Source: Haloarcula vallismortis ATCC 29715 (GTDB lineage Archaea; Halobacteriota; Halobacteria; Halobacteriales; Haloarculaceae). Taken from it: 41,511 bases of DNA. Position 1 is the stretch's first letter, and every line of letters starts with the position of its first letter. A program made the position numbers and the translations under genes. The notes under the pieces were generated by a model. That model ran no database searches. It was not told the origin of the DNA and saw nothing but the letters and a program-made list of their open reading frames with translations. The stretch is from positions 1 to 41,511 of the forward strand of contig NZ_AOLQ01000005.1 in NCBI RefSeq assembly GCF_000337775.1, in the 5' to 3' direction. Shown in pieces: positions 7,788 through 17,440 of this stretch.

Positions 7788-8410
7788 GTCCAGTCGATGC
7801 GGTACACTTCCGCGGTGATCGCCTGCCGGTCCGACTCGTGGAACTCGAACTGTCGCGGCAGGTCGAACTCCGTCTCGAAGGCGTGAGTCACCTCGCCGCC
7901 GTTATCGGCGGCGAAGGACTCGATGAACGACTGGCTCCCCTCGTTGTGAATCGAGTACGAAACGTCCGCGATAGACGCGGCAGTTTCGAGGAACCGCCGG
8001 TCTGCGTGTTCGTTGTCCGACTGCGCGCCAAAGGGCGGGTTCATCACGACGGTGGTTTCCCCGACAGGAGGAGACAGCGGGGCCGTGGTGGCATCTGCTC
8101 GAACCCACGACACTGGGGTCGTCGACCCGACTTTCTGCTCGTTTTCGCGCGCTGTCGACAGCGGTGCAGGGTCGATATCCAGCCCGACGACCCGCGCCGG
8201 CGACCGCAACGCTGCACCCAGCGCCAGCATCCCCGTGCCACAGCCCAGATCGACGACCGTCTGTCCCTGAACGTCGCCCTGGAGGTCCGCAGTATGGACC
8301 AGATGGGCCGCCAGATCTGGCGGCGTCCGATACTGTTCGAGACTGGCCCGCGGGTTGTCGAACCCGGCGACAACGGCGAGTTGCTGGGCGAGCGCACTCT
8401 TTGTCGGCAT
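7784..8410 (-). CDS. METTL5-type RNA N6-adenine methyltransferase
   Basis: A 208-aa class I SAM-dependent methyltransferase. Motif I is VVDLGCGTGMLALGAAL, the acidic post-I loop is GLDIDPAP, and the catalytic motif IV is NPPFGAQ, the NPPF form used for adenine N6 methylation. N-terminal LEQYRTPPDLAAHL is typical of the archaeal/eukaryotic METTL5 group, which modifies small-subunit rRNA. The ATG at 8410 (MPTKSALAQQLA) is preferred over one 27 nt further up; a TTTTTGAA element about 26 nt before it (8433-8440, minus strand) fits a leaderless promoter. Likely an RNA modification gene unrelated to its sensory neighbours. Confidence 0.85.
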   Translation of the reverse strand: MPTKSALAQQLAVVAGFDNPRASLEQYRTPPDLAAHLVHTADLQGDVQGQTVVDLGCGTGMLALGAALRSPARVVGLDIDPAPLSTARENEQKVGSTTPVSWVRADATTAPLSPPVGETTVVMNPPFGAQSDNEHADRRFLETAASIADVSYSIHNEGSQSFIESFAADNGGEVTHAFETEFDLPRQFEFHESDRQAITAEVYRIDWT

Positions 8411-8460
8411 TATCTGAGATACGCACAGTTCATTCAAAAACGTTTGGAAATGTTCAGTGG

Positions 8461-10020
8461 TTATTCTGCCGGGAGTGAGACGACGAATTCGCTGCCGCCG
8501 AGGTCGCTCTCTTCGACCCAGATGTCGCCGCCGTAGCTGTCGACCATCACCGATACGAAGTAGAGTCCGAACCCGGTCCCCGTGGACTCGGCTCCCCGCT
8601 CCCCTTTCTCGAAGATCGACTCGCGCTCTCCGGCCGGAACCCCGGGACCGTCGTCCGCGATTCGAAGCTGAACAATTGAGCCGACGCGTTCCGTCGTCAC
8701 CTCGACCGTGGTGCCGGGGCCGCCGTGCTCGACGGCATTGGTCAAGATGTTCCCGACAACATCGTCGAGGAGGTCGTCAGCCACAACTTCGATGCCCTCA
8801 GAGATGTCTGTTTTGAGCGTACACTCCGTGTCCATTGAGGCCGCTTTTCTCGTCGCCCCTTCGACGACCGGCCCCAGTGCAATTGTCTCCGCCTCGGTCA
8901 GGCCGTCGTCTGACATCGTGCTCAGGACGCTCCGGACCTTCTGTGTGAGGTCGACGATATCTCGGCTCCAGTCCAGAATCGTCTCGGCGTACGTCGCCTG
9001 TGTCCCGCCGAGTGCGCCTGCAAGCGTTTCTGCGCGCGCTTCGATGACTGTCATCCCGTTGAGAATGTCGTGCCTGAGAATACTGTTGAAAAACTCCATT
9101 TGCTCTTCGCGGCGCTTGAGATCCGTGATATCCGTCCCCTCGACGATTATTTTCTGTACAGTACCGTCGACCATCACCGGCCGGGCCACGACGGCGGTCG
9201 AGATACGCTGGCCGTCTGCGCCGACATGCTCGGCCTCGAACCTGACCATCTCACCCTCACTCGCCTGCTCGACAGCGTCCTGACAACGGCACGCTATGTC
9301 TTCATTGTGATTCCACCATGGTGTTTCCCAGAACGGCTCTCCGAAGATGGCGTCGTCGTCGGCGTCGACGAACCCGAGTGCCGTTTCGTTCGCTCTGATG
9401 AGGGCTCCGTCGGCGTCGAGGATACCGATGAACGTCTCCGGTGAGTTGAACGTCGCTTCTAGCAGTCGCTGGCTCTGCTCCCGTGTATCGACAGCTAACT
9501 CGCGTTCGATCTCCGCTTCGACCCACTGGGTGAGATGTTCGAACAGCGTCTGCTGCCAGTCCGAGAACTCCGGAATCGACTCGGCGTCGTTGACGAAACA
9601 CAGCGTTCCGTACTCCGCCCCGTCTGCTCGAAGCGTCGCGCCGACGTACGCCTCCAGTCCGAACCGCTCGTAGGCAGGGTCAGCCGATAATTCCTCGCTC
9701 GCGTTGGTGACGACGTAAATCCCGGATTCGTTGAGGGTGTGTCTACAGTACGTCTCGGAGAGTGGCGTCTCGTCTCCCGCTGTAATCGTCGATTGCAGCC
9801 CACTACTGGCGACGATTTCGTGCTCGTCGCCGGAGACGACTGTAACGTGGCCGTTCGGAAATCCCAGATGTTCTCGACCGACCTCCAAAACTGGCTCGAC
9901 GCGCTCCCGAAACGAGGTTCCGCTGGCCGCCATCGCCGCAGTGAGGTCCTGCATAGCCGCAAGATAGCGATCCTGTTCTTCCGGGTCGCTACCTTCTGGA
10001 CCGTCCAGCGGATCATTCAT
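8461..10020 (-). CDS. GAF-PAS sensor histidine kinase
   Basis: A soluble 519-aa kinase starting MNDPLDGPEG. Order: GAF domain (about 25-170), PAS domain (about 190-305, ending [14 protein letters not shown]), H-box FFNSILRHDILNGM with the phospho-accepting His, then HATPase_c with the N-box GNILTNAVEHGG, G1 IADDGPGVP and G2 GTGFGLYF. No membrane segment, so it senses a cytoplasmic small molecule or redox cue. An in-frame start 90 nt further upstream exists; the chosen ATG lies just ahead of the predicted first helix. It is the last kinase of the minus-strand sensory set, 96 nt after the receiver-kinase gene, and shares that protein's H-box type. Confidence 0.85.
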   Translation of the reverse strand: MNDPLDGPEGSDPEEQDRYLAAMQDLTAAMAASGTSFRERVEPVLEVGREHLGFPNGHVTVVSGDEHEIVASSGLQSTITAGDETPLSETYCRHTLNESGIYVVTNASEELSADPAYERFGLEAYVGATLRADGAEYGTLCFVNDAESIPEFSDWQQTLFEHLTQWVEAEIERELAVDTREQSQRLLEATFNSPETFIGILDADGALIRANETALGFVDADDDAIFGEPFWETPWWNHNEDIACRCQDAVEQASEGEMVRFEAEHVGADGQRISTAVVARPVMVDGTVQKIIVEGTDITDLKRREEQMEFFNSILRHDILNGMTVIEARAETLAGALGGTQATYAETILDWSRDIVDLTQKVRSVLSTMSDDGLTEAETIALGPVVEGATRKAASMDTECTLKTDISEGIEVVADDLLDDVVGNILTNAVEHGGPGTTVEVTTERVGSIVQLRIADDGPGVPAGERESIFEKGERGAESTGTGFGLYFVSVMVDSYGGDIWVEESDLGGSEFVVSLPAE

Positions 10021-10116
10021 ACCCGAGGACTCGACCTCCCCGGAATTGAAGATTCGGACCCGTTTCTCAGAAGCTGAAATGCGACCGACCGATGACAGTG
10101 TGACAATCAACCACCG

Positions 10117-11196
10117 CTACGGAGTCGCGTGTGGGAGTTCAATGTAAAACGCTGCGCCGCCGAGGTCGCTGTCCTCGACCCAGACATCGCCGCCGTAGCT
10201 CCGGACCATCGTGTCCACGAAGTAGAGCCCGAAGCCGGTGCCGCCGGACTCAGACCCCTTCTCGCCGCGCTCGAAGATGCGCCGCGCATCGCTGCTTGGA
10301 ACGCCGTCCCCGTCGTCGGCGAGACAGACTGTGACGACCCCCTCTCCGACTGTCGTCGTCACATCGATGGTCACATCCGCGCCGCCGTGTTCGACTGCGT
10401 TGAGAAAGAGGTTCGCGAACACGTCATCGAGCAGTTCGTCGGCGACAACGGTGACCGCCTCCGATTCGACGGTGACAGTACAGTCGTCACAGACTGACCG
10501 GGCGCGCTCCGCCGCGTCGGTGAGGACAGCCTGTAGATTCCGATGTTCGTGGTCTCGCCCGTCCTTGTCGGTGACTGTCTCCAGCACAGACCGGACCTTC
10601 TCCGTGAGGTCGATCAGGTCGTCGCTCCACTGGACGATGGTCGAAGCGTACTCGCGTTCCTGACTGTCGAGCGTGTCTTCGAGGAGTTCGCCCCGCGCCC
10701 GGATGACGTTCATCCCGTTGAGGATGTCGTGTTGCAGGATGCTGTTGAAGAAGTCCATCTGGTCGGTCTGGCGCTGAATCGCACGCTGCTGTCGGCTCCT
10801 GACGACCGCGTACCGGAGTGCTCTCACGAGTCGGTCGCCATCCAGATCCGCTTTCGGCAGGTAGTCCTGTGCGCCGCGGTTGATCGCTTCGATAGCCATC
10901 TCCCGGTCTTGCATTCCCGTGAGCACGATGATCGGTACTCCCCCGATCATCTCAGTTGCCCGGTCAAGTGTTGTGAGGCCTGTCGACTCGGGGAGTCCGA
11001 GGTCCAGCAACACCACGTCGTGGGCTGCTTCCAGCTGTTCGTCGACCGGCGACAGTGACTCGACGTGAGAGATCGACACGCCATCGACGAAGTGCGCCAC
11101 GGCCGGCGAATTCAGGTGGTGCTCGACGAGCCGAGCATCGCCCGGATTGTCCTCGACGAGGAGCACATCGAGGTGAATCGTCCCGGTCATCGTCAT
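10117..11196 (-). CDS. Receiver-histidine kinase hybrid
   Basis: A 359-aa protein with an N-terminal response-regulator receiver ([14 protein letters not shown], phospho-acceptor Asp in [11 protein letters not shown], conserved Lys in LPKADLD) fused to a kinase core ([14 protein letters not shown], then HATPase with N-box [11 protein letters not shown] and [10 protein letters not shown]). There is no PAS or GAF sensor, so its input is most likely phosphate transfer onto the receiver. Its ATG overlaps the stop of the single-domain receiver gene by 4 nt, showing translational coupling. It probably links the multisensor kinase upstream to further outputs. Confidence 0.85.
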   Translation of the reverse strand: MTMTGTIHLDVLLVEDNPGDARLVEHHLNSPAVAHFVDGVSISHVESLSPVDEQLEAAHDVVLLDLGLPESTGLTTLDRATEMIGGVPIIVLTGMQDREMAIEAINRGAQDYLPKADLDGDRLVRALRYAVVRSRQQRAIQRQTDQMDFFNSILQHDILNGMNVIRARGELLEDTLDSQEREYASTIVQWSDDLIDLTEKVRSVLETVTDKDGRDHEHRNLQAVLTDAAERARSVCDDCTVTVESEAVTVVADELLDDVFANLFLNAVEHGGADVTIDVTTTVGEGVVTVCLADDGDGVPSSDARRIFERGEKGSESGGTGFGLYFVDTMVRSYGGDVWVEDSDLGGAAFYIELPHATP

Positions 11197-11639
11197 TTCG
11201 GCGGCCGCTTGACCACCGTGAGGAAGAACTCCTCGACGCTACTCACGATGTCGACGAAGCCGTCGAAGTCGACGGGCTTCGTCAGATAGGCGTTCGCGTG
11301 GAGGTCGTAGGATTCGATTATGTCTTCCTCCGCCTCGGAACTGGTCAACACGACGACCGGGATCCGCCGAAGCGACTCGTCGTCTTTCATCTCTTCGAGC
11401 ACCTCCTGTCCCCCTTTACGTGGCATGTTGAGGTCGAGCAACAACAGGTCAGGCCGCGGTGCGTCGTCGTACTCCCCTTTCTGACGGAGAAACGCCAGTG
11501 CCTCGACACCGTCGTTGACGACGTGCAGGTTGTTCAGCACCTTCCCCTTCTCCAGCGCTTTTTTCGTCAGCTTGACATCGCCGGGATTGTCCTCCGCCAG
11601 CAGAATCTCCACCGGCCGCCCATCGCTGGACTCAGTCAT
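11193..11639 (-). CDS. Single-domain response regulator (Rcp1-like)
   Basis: A 148-aa stand-alone CheY-like receiver of the Rcp1 type often paired with phytochrome-like or PAS/GAF kinases. It shows [14 protein letters not shown] (acidic pocket), [13 protein letters not shown] (phospho-Asp), VVVLTSS and YLTKPVD (conserved Lys-Pro). No output domain, so it is a phosphate shuttle or protein-binding switch. It overlaps the upstream kinase gene by 8 nt and the downstream hybrid kinase gene by 4 nt, a translationally coupled three-gene unit. Confidence 0.88.
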   Translation of the reverse strand: MTESSDGRPVEILLAEDNPGDVKLTKKALEKGKVLNNLHVVNDGVEALAFLRQKGEYDDAPRPDLLLLDLNMPRKGGQEVLEEMKDDESLRRIPVVVLTSSEAEEDIIESYDLHANAYLTKPVDFDGFVDIVSSVEEFFLTVVKRPPK

Positions 11640-13563
11640 CGCCGCTCACCTCCGTCACCGCCGGTAACGTGAACTTGAACGTCGCGCCGTGGTCAGATGG
11701 TTCGACCCAGATACGCCCGTCGTGGCGCAGGACGATTCGCTGGCAGACGGCCAGCCCGATACCAGTCCCCTCCGTGTCGTGGGCTCCGGCGCGGTGGAAG
11801 ATGTCGAACACTTCCTCGCGGTCCGCCGCCGGAATCCCTGGCCCGTTGTCCGAGACGGTGAACACGACCTCGTCGCCATCTCTGTCCGCGCTGACCTCGA
11901 TACGTGGTTCGATGCCGGCTTCCACGGCGTATTCGATGGCGTTTTCCAGCAGATTCTGGAACACCTGCCCGATCTGGTTCGGGTCGGCCTCGACCGGTGG
12001 CAGTGACTCCGCCGTGATGGTCGCGTCGACCTCCTCTATTCGCATCTGCAAGGCGTCCAGCGTCCGGTCGAGAACCGCGTCAGCGTCCGTCTCCTCAAAG
12101 TCGCCCGCGTTCGTCTCGACACGGGAGTACCGCAGCAGGGCATTGACCATCTCCTGCATCCGGTGGGCACCGTCGACAGCGAAGGCCATGTACTCGGCGG
12201 CCTCTTCGTCGAGGTCGTCGCCGTACTCGCTGTCGAGCAGGTCGACATAGCTCGAGACCATCCGGAGCGGTTCCTGCAGGTCGTGTGAGGCGATGTAGGC
12301 GAACTGCTGGAGTGCCTCGTTCGACCGCTCCAGTTCCGTCTGTTTGGATTTGAGCCGCGTCTCCCGTTCGATCCGCTCCAGCGCGGCGGCCGCCGTACTC
12401 GCGAGAATCTCCAGCAGGAACCGCTCGTCGCCGTCGAACGACGACACAGTCTCTGACCCGATACACAGCATCCCATGGCCGTCGAGGGGGAGACACAGGA
12501 GCGTCCGTATCGGTATGCCCGGCGCTGACGGGTTCGACAGTTCTTGATAGTCCTCGATAACGGTCGGCTCGCCGCCGTGGAAGATACGGTTCTCGTCGCT
12601 GTCCGGTCCCATCGGCGGCAGGTCCGCCGGCGTGTTCACTCCGGCCAAGTCAGCCGCCATTCCCGTCGCACCGATCGGATAGAGCGTGTCGTCGCCGCTG
12701 TCGTAGGACCAGATCGCAGCGAGTGGCTGGTCGACAATGCGCTGTGTGATCTGTGCGACTGTGTCCGCGGCCGCGGTCTCCGTACGACTGTACAGTAGTT
12801 CGTTCGTCGCGTCGCTGAGTGCCTTGACGCGTTCCTCGCGGCGCTTGAGGTCGGTGATATCCCTGGCCACGCTGACGACCTGTTTGAGCTGTCCGCTATC
12901 GCCGAACACCGGCCGATACCACGTCTCGAAGACGAGGTCATCGATCTTCTGGGTCACGCGGACCTCCTCGCCGTCGAGGGCCAGTTCGACGGCGTTGATG
13001 ATGTCCGGATACTCGCTGTAGGCCTCGAACACCGACGTGCCCTCGAGTTCGCCAGGTTCCAGCCCGAGCCCGTCGAGGCCTTTCCCGGCCGAGTACGTGA
13101 ACGTGCCGTCGGGGTCGAGGGTAAAGACCACCACAGGGAGATTCCCCATCAGGGTGCGGAGCTGTTCGCTTTGCTCTGCGTGCTTCCGTTCCCGCTCGCG
13201 GATGTCGGTCACATCGTGAATGAACGCCACGACACGAATCTCGTCGCCGAGCGTAGCTCGCTTGAGCGTTACCTCGACCAGTTGGTCCGTGCCGTCGGGT
13301 CCCTCTGTCGCCCATTCGACCTGTGCCGACCCCGAGGTGGCTGCCTCGGTTATCAGGTCGTTTGCGTCCGCTGTGGAGAACCCCGGCGGACTGAACTCGC
13401 CGACGTGCATCCCAACGATGTCGTCCGGGGCACATCCCAAGAGCGCGCCTGCGGCCTGGTTGGCCCGGACGACGGTTCCGGTATCGGCGTCGTGGATCAT
13501 AACCGGGTCCGGACTCGCCTCAAAAACGTCCTGATAGATAGCGGTGTCCTCTGTAGAAGCCAT
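11632..13563 (-). CDS. PAS-PAS-GAF multisensor histidine kinase
   Basis: A soluble 643-aa kinase. Order: PAS1 (about 5-115, ending [12 protein letters not shown]), PAS2 (about 125-230, ending [12 protein letters not shown]), GAF (about 240-385), coiled linker, HisKA with [19 protein letters not shown], and HATPase_c (N-box [12 protein letters not shown]1 [10 protein letters not shown]2 [12 protein letters not shown]). The [10 protein letters not shown]-box is the phytochrome-kinase type and differs from the HDILNGM type of the two kinases downstream. As first gene of the unit it is the natural phosphate donor for the overlapping Rcp1-like receiver. No chromophore-binding Cys is obvious; the signal is unknown. 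Confidence 0.88.
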   Translation of the reverse strand: MASTEDTAIYQDVFEASPDPVMIHDADTGTVVRANQAAGALLGCAPDDIVGMHVGEFSPPGFSTADANDLITEAATSGSAQVEWATEGPDGTDQLVEVTLKRATLGDEIRVVAFIHDVTDIRERERKHAEQSEQLRTLMGNLPVVVFTLDPDGTFTYSAGKGLDGLGLEPGELEGTSVFEAYSEYPDIINAVELALDGEEVRVTQKIDDLVFETWYRPVFGDSGQLKQVVSVARDITDLKRREERVKALSDATNELLYSRTETAAADTVAQITQRIVDQPLAAIWSYDSGDDTLYPIGATGMAADLAGVNTPADLPPMGPDSDENRIFHGGEPTVIEDYQELSNPSAPGIPIRTLLCLPLDGHGMLCIGSETVSSFDGDERFLLEILASTAAAALERIERETRLKSKQTELERSNEALQQFAYIASHDLQEPLRMVSSYVDLLDSEYGDDLDEEAAEYMAFAVDGAHRMQEMVNALLRYSRVETNAGDFEETDADAVLDRTLDALQMRIEEVDATITAESLPPVEADPNQIGQVFQNLLENAIEYAVEAGIEPRIEVSADRDGDEVVFTVSDNGPGIPAADREEVFDIFHRAGAHDTEGTGIGLAVCQRIVLRHDGRIWVEPSDHGATFKFTLPAVTEVSGDD

Positions 13564-13627
13564 GAACCGTATCGGCGCCTGCGCTACAAGATAGTATGCC
13601 TCTTGTTCTCAGGGGTGAGAACTGGAT

Positions 13628-14674
13628 CTACCAGGTGCCTTTGAACGTGTCGAACTCAAGCGAGTCGAGCGGCTTCTCGCCGACGGCGATCTCGTACTCG
13701 CCGGGGGTGAGCATCGGCTTCTTGAACTGTGGGCCGTCGTCGGTCGTGATTCGGGGACAGCCGGTGTTGACGTAGGCGTCCATCCCGAAGTTCGTCAGCC
13801 GGTCCGGCGTCACCTCGTCCATCGTAATGAGGTAGGCGTTCTCGTTGTTGTCGACGATCTCCTGGGCCTTGTCCCAGCGGCCCTGGCCGATCTTCGTACA
13901 GAAGATGACGCCCCAGGACTCGGCGTCCATCGCGCGGTGGACCGCGCCGTAGCGCTGCTTCATGAACTTCTCCGTGTCCGCGACGGTGACGACGTTGTTC
14001 ACGGGGTCGGCGATGACGACGTGTTTTTCCGGGTGCTCCATCGCCAGCCCGAGCGGGTGGAACTTTCCGCCGCCGACGTACAGCATCTGGTCGGCGTCCA
14101 CGTCCGCGCTGGCGTAGTTACAGCCCAGCACCTGTCCCTCGTGGGTCAGTCGCTCGTCCCCGCGACGCGTATGCACGGTGTAGCCCCGCTCTTCGAGCCA
14201 CGCGCGCATCTCGTCGAACTTGTTCATATGCTGGGCTGTCGTTACCAGCCCCACGTCGGGGTCGTCCTCGGGGTCAGCGAGCTGTTCCTCACGGGCCTGC
14301 TCCATGATGGGGAAGACGTCGACGTTGGAGAACAGCGGCACGTAGATAATCTTGTCAGACTCCTTCATCGGTGAGTGGCCGAAGTGGACGAACACGTCCG
14401 TCCGGCGCATCATGTACGTATCGAGGTCACAGGCACCGTAACAGGGCTGGCCCGATAGCAGCACCGTCACGTCGTCAGGCAGTTCCTCGCGGAGGTCATC
14501 GGCCACGGCCGGACCGCGGCGTTTCAGCCCTTCGGGGAACTGCAGTCCCACTTTCTCGGCGTCTCGCTCCTCGACGGCTTCGACGATTCGGTCGAGTTCG
14601 TAATCCCACTCTCGGTCGTGCTTGAGCGACAGTCCGGTGTTCCGGAGGTCGCCGTCAGTCCGCTCTTGACTCAT
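13628..14674 (-). CDS. dph2: Diphthamide synthase Dph2 (archaeal Dph1/Dph2)
   Basis: A 348-aa radical-SAM-like 2-(3-amino-3-carboxypropyl)histidine synthase. It starts diphthamide formation on elongation factor 2 by transferring the aminocarboxypropyl group of SAM to a His. Three cysteines spaced like the [4Fe-4S] ligands of the archaeal homodimeric enzyme are visible: Cys82 (CYGACDLD), Cys185 (VLGCNYAS) and Cys306 (NTGCPRIT). Other family stretches are KVGLQFPEGLKRR and YVGGGKFHPLGLA. Full length. A housekeeping gene inserted between signalling genes; it has 64 nt to the kinase gene downstream and is probably transcribed on its own. Confidence 0.93.
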   Translation of the reverse strand: MSQERTDGDLRNTGLSLKHDREWDYELDRIVEAVEERDAEKVGLQFPEGLKRRGPAVADDLREELPDDVTVLLSGQPCYGACDLDTYMMRRTDVFVHFGHSPMKESDKIIYVPLFSNVDVFPIMEQAREEQLADPEDDPDVGLVTTAQHMNKFDEMRAWLEERGYTVHTRRGDERLTHEGQVLGCNYASADVDADQMLYVGGGKFHPLGLAMEHPEKHVVIADPVNNVVTVADTEKFMKQRYGAVHRAMDAESWGVIFCTKIGQGRWDKAQEIVDNNENAYLITMDEVTPDRLTNFGMDAYVNTGCPRITTDDGPQFKKPMLTPGEYEIAVGEKPLDSLEFDTFKGTW

Positions 14675-14728
14675 TGCAACTCTGTATCCGTTCGAGCGCC
14701 ATAACCCCCGTGCTTCGGTGAGCAGCAG

Positions 14729-16045
14729 TTATTCCATAATCTCAGCGAGCCGTCGCTCGACCCGCTCGACGTTTTCCTCTAGGTCACGGGCCATCTGGTG
14801 CTGGGTTTCGTTGGCGTCAGCCACTTCGTCGATAGATTCGGAAACCTCGGCGGCACGCTGGGCGATTTCGTCGATCATGCTGGCAATTTCTTCAGCGCTT
14901 GCGGCCTGATCGTCCGTCGCCTCCGCAACCTCACCGATGCCCTGTTCTGTCTCTGCGGTCGCGTCGAGGATGGCCTGCTGGTTGTCCAGCACTGTCTCCA
15001 GATCAGTGAGGGCCTGCTGAATCGCAGCCGTCGTTTCCTCGACGTTTTCGGCGGTGTCGTCAGCTACCTCGCGGACCTCCCCGACGATGCGCTCGACCTC
15101 GTCGGCGTGCTGTTTGGACTCGTCGGCCAGTTCTTTGATTTCGTCGGCGACGACCGCGAACCCGTCGCTGTCGCTGTTACTTCGTGCGGCTTCGATGTTC
15201 GCGTTCAGTGCCAGCATGTTCGTCTGGTCCGCGATGTCGTTGATGACCTCGACGAACTCGTCGATCTCCTCGATGTGGCCCCGGAGTTCCGTCGAGTCCG
15301 ACGCGACCTGTTCGGCGGACTCCGTCGCATCCTCGACGCGCTCGATGGTTTCCTCGGCTGTCTCGACGGACTCCTCGGCGAGTTCTCTGGCCTCGCCGCT
15401 CTGGCTGCTCACTTCCTCGGCGCTTGAGGCGATTTCCTCGACGGTCGCGCTGAACCCGGAGACCTCGGACTGGACCTCATCAAGGTTGTCGGACTGCTCA
15501 CCGGCCATCTCTTTGATGTCATCGGATTGGTCGGTGACGGCCGCGGCGGAGTCATTGATTTCGCCGACCGCTGACTCGACGTCCGTTGCCATCTGTGACT
15601 GGAGAGCCTGCAGTTCCGCTCGCTGTTCGACGATATCGCTGAAATCGAGCAGTAGTTCTAGCGCACCGATAGCGTCCCCGCCGGGACCCATAAGTGGGAT
15701 AGCTACCGCTCGCGCGTGTGCCATCGTTCCGTCCGGCCGTTCGGCCGAGCGGAACTCATCTTCGCGGACCGGCTCCCCCGTTCTGATAACTTCCTGGGCG
15801 AGCGTCTCGTCTTGCCCCTCCGTGCCGAACACGTCGTAAGCGTTCATCCCGACCGCCTCGCTCGCCGGAAGCCCGAGCATCCCTGCGACCGTCTCGTTCC
15901 AGTGCGTGATGTCGCCGTCCGAGTCGACCACAAACGCTGCTTCCGGTAAATCCTCGATAAGGGACTCGAACGTGTGGAGCCAGAATTCCCCGTCGTTGTC
16001 CATAGATTCTGGTAGCAGATCGTTTCCAGCAGCTGTTTTTGGCAT
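14729..16045 (-). CDS. Soluble PAS-MCP chemotaxis/phototaxis-type transducer
   Basis: A 438-aa cytoplasmic methyl-accepting transducer with no transmembrane helix. Residues about 20-145 form a PAS domain (AAFVVDSDGDITHWNETVAGMLG). The rest is a long coiled-coil signalling module whose tip, INDIADQTNMLALNANIEAAR, is the conserved CheA/CheW contact. Candidate methylation Glu/Gln pairs lie in the flanking helices. It would feed a cytoplasmic or redox signal into CheA. No che genes are in the window. A TATA-like AGTATATTT (16067-16075, minus strand) gives a leaderless start; a 7-bp-arm palindrome at 16092-16108 lies just upstream of it. Confidence 0.88.
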   Translation of the reverse strand: MPKTAAGNDLLPESMDNDGEFWLHTFESLIEDLPEAAFVVDSDGDITHWNETVAGMLGLPASEAVGMNAYDVFGTEGQDETLAQEVIRTGEPVREDEFRSAERPDGTMAHARAVAIPLMGPGGDAIGALELLLDFSDIVEQRAELQALQSQMATDVESAVGEINDSAAAVTDQSDDIKEMAGEQSDNLDEVQSEVSGFSATVEEIASSAEEVSSQSGEARELAEESVETAEETIERVEDATESAEQVASDSTELRGHIEEIDEFVEVINDIADQTNMLALNANIEAARSNSDSDGFAVVADEIKELADESKQHADEVERIVGEVREVADDTAENVEETTAAIQQALTDLETVLDNQQAILDATAETEQGIGEVAEATDDQAASAEEIASMIDEIAQRAAEVSESIDEVADANETQHQMARDLEENVERVERRLAEIME

Positions 16046-16066
16046 TATAAAGCCTATTCCAGAGCC

Positions 16067-16108
16067 AAATATACTATTTTCGACCGATTATATCAGTTGA
16101 TAACTGAT
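16067..16108 (-). promoter_or_regulatory. Transducer gene promoter with upstream palindrome
   Basis: TATA-like element at 16067-16075, about 26 nt before the transducer ATG. Directly upstream lies ATCAGTT-GAT-AACTGAT (16092-16108), a perfect 7-bp-arm inverted repeat, in the position an activator or a BRE-blocking repressor would use. Confidence 0.5.
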
Positions 16109-16118
16109 TTAAATTGCC

Positions 16119-16139
16119 CGTAGCGAAAGCGAAGCTACG
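16119..16139. repeat. Short hairpin CGTAGC-N9-GCTACG
   Basis: Perfect 6-bp arms with a 9-nt A/G-rich loop in the gap between the transducer and YlbF genes. No T-run follows on either strand, so it is not a clear terminator. Role unknown. Confidence 0.35.
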
Positions 16140-16331
16140 TACACATTAGCACAGCGATGCCCTGCAAAACACAGAGACTGTACAAATACGGACGCCGGAC
16201 ACACCGTTGCACACCTGCCAGTCAGAGATGTTCGATGGAAGAATAGACACAGTCGGAATCATGTCACCTTCCTCCGTCTGACCCAGAACAACCCGGTTTC
16301 GGCAGGCCTATACCGCCCGAGTCCGTACAGT

Positions 16332-16736
16332 ATGCCGATGAGCATCGAGACTGATACCGCCGCTGATATCGACGGTGACCACGTCGAAGCGCTCGCTACA
16401 GAGTTCGGCGAAGCAATCGCCGAGCTACCGGTGTACCAGCGATTCAAGGAGACGAAGGACGCCGTCGAAAACCACGAGGAGGCACAGGCGGCCATTCAGG
16501 AGTTCGAGCAGATCCGCGAGGAGTTCATGCTCGCCCGTCAGACGGGCAACGCCTCTCAGGAGGACCTCCGAAAGGTCCAGCAAAAGCAGGAGGAACTCCA
16601 CGACATCCCGGTAATGAGCGACTACCTAGAGGCGCAGAACGAACTTGAACTGCGCCTACAGGAGCTCAACGAAATCGTCTCCGAAGAACTGGCCGTCGAC
16701 TTCGGGCAGAAGGCCGGCGGTTGCTGCGAGGACTGA
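16332..16736 (+). CDS. YlbF/YmcA-family protein with C-terminal CC motif
   Basis: A 134-aa helical protein of the YlbF (Com_YlbF) family: ATEFGEAIAELPVYQRFKET followed by AVENHEEAQAAIQEFEQIR is the family core. In Bacillus, YlbF, YmcA and YaaT form a complex that affects RNase Y action and phosphorelay output; the archaeal role is unknown. The C-terminus ends KAGGCCED, and adjacent cysteines recall the cysteine-bound Fe-S cluster of the Bacillus complex, though this is only an analogy. A CTATAC box at 16308-16313 would fit a leaderless start at the second ATG, 16338 (MSIETD), equally well. Confidence 0.8.
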   Translation: MPMSIETDTAADIDGDHVEALATEFGEAIAELPVYQRFKETKDAVENHEEAQAAIQEFEQIREEFMLARQTGNASQEDLRKVQQKQEELHDIPVMSDYLEAQNELELRLQELNEIVSEELAVDFGQKAGGCCED

Positions 16737-16877
16737 CCACCGGTATTTTCGCGGTTCCGTTTTTCACTGGCCCTGAAGCGACCGGTCAGGAGCACCGATA
16801 CCGCTGCCATCCGTCAGTGGCACCCTGTTGTCGACAGGTATCGCCAGTCAGCAGACGACTCGACCGACTGTGGGAGA

Positions 16878-17327
16878 TTACTCTTCGACTTCGGTTTTCA
16901 CCACAACCGCCGGTCGTTCGCTCAGTCTGAGCACTTTGTCTGTGATGCTGCCGAGGAGGCTTCGGTACTCCGCCGGTCGCCGCTTTGTCCCGAGTACGAG
17001 CAGATCGACGTCCGCCTCATCGGCGGTGTCGATGATGGACTCGGCCGGCCGTCCGTGTTTCAGGGTCGTCGTGACGTCGACGCCGGACGCCTCCGCGTCG
17101 GCCTGTATCCGTGCCAGCGTTTCCTGCCCTGTCTCTTCGAGGCCATGTTCTGGCCCCTCCGATTCGTCGACGTATTCGTCGCCGCTGTAGGCTGTGTACA
17201 CGTCTTCGTCGACGACATACAGGACGTGGAGGTCCGCACCGTGTTCTGCTGCGAGGGCAATCGCGTGGGATTCGGCGTTAGTCGACGCTTCTGTCCCATC
17301 CGAGGCGAGGAGGATATGATCGTACAT
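16878..17327 (-). CDS. UspA-family universal stress protein
   Basis: A 149-aa single-domain universal stress protein. It starts MYDHILLASDGTEAS with the usual Asp in strand 1, has HGADLHVLYVVDE in strand 2, and the ATP-binding type C-terminal segment LLVLGTKRRPAEYRSLLGSIT. The G-x2-G-x9-G(S/T) ATP motif is changed (GTKRRP in place of G-x2-G), so nucleotide binding is uncertain. Full length. Divergent from the UlaG-like gene; AT-rich GGAAATAAACGG at about 17349-17360 probably holds its TATA box on the minus strand. Confidence 0.9.
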   Translation of the reverse strand: MYDHILLASDGTEASTNAESHAIALAAEHGADLHVLYVVDEDVYTAYSGDEYVDESEGPEHGLEETGQETLARIQADAEASGVDVTTTLKHGRPAESIIDTADEADVDLLVLGTKRRPAEYRSLLGSITDKVLRLSERPAVVVKTEVEE

Positions 17328-17440
17328 ACAGGTGGTATTTCTCTCAGTTGGGAAATAAACGGAGGGCCCCGTTCTCAGACAGCGGGAGACGACTCAGCGT
17401 CTTCGAAACATCTTAGCGACCGGGCGTGGCATCTCCCGGC

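Noticed and set aside
16119..16139. Hairpin as a transcription terminator
   Set aside because: No U-tract on either side, and neither neighbouring gene ends there.
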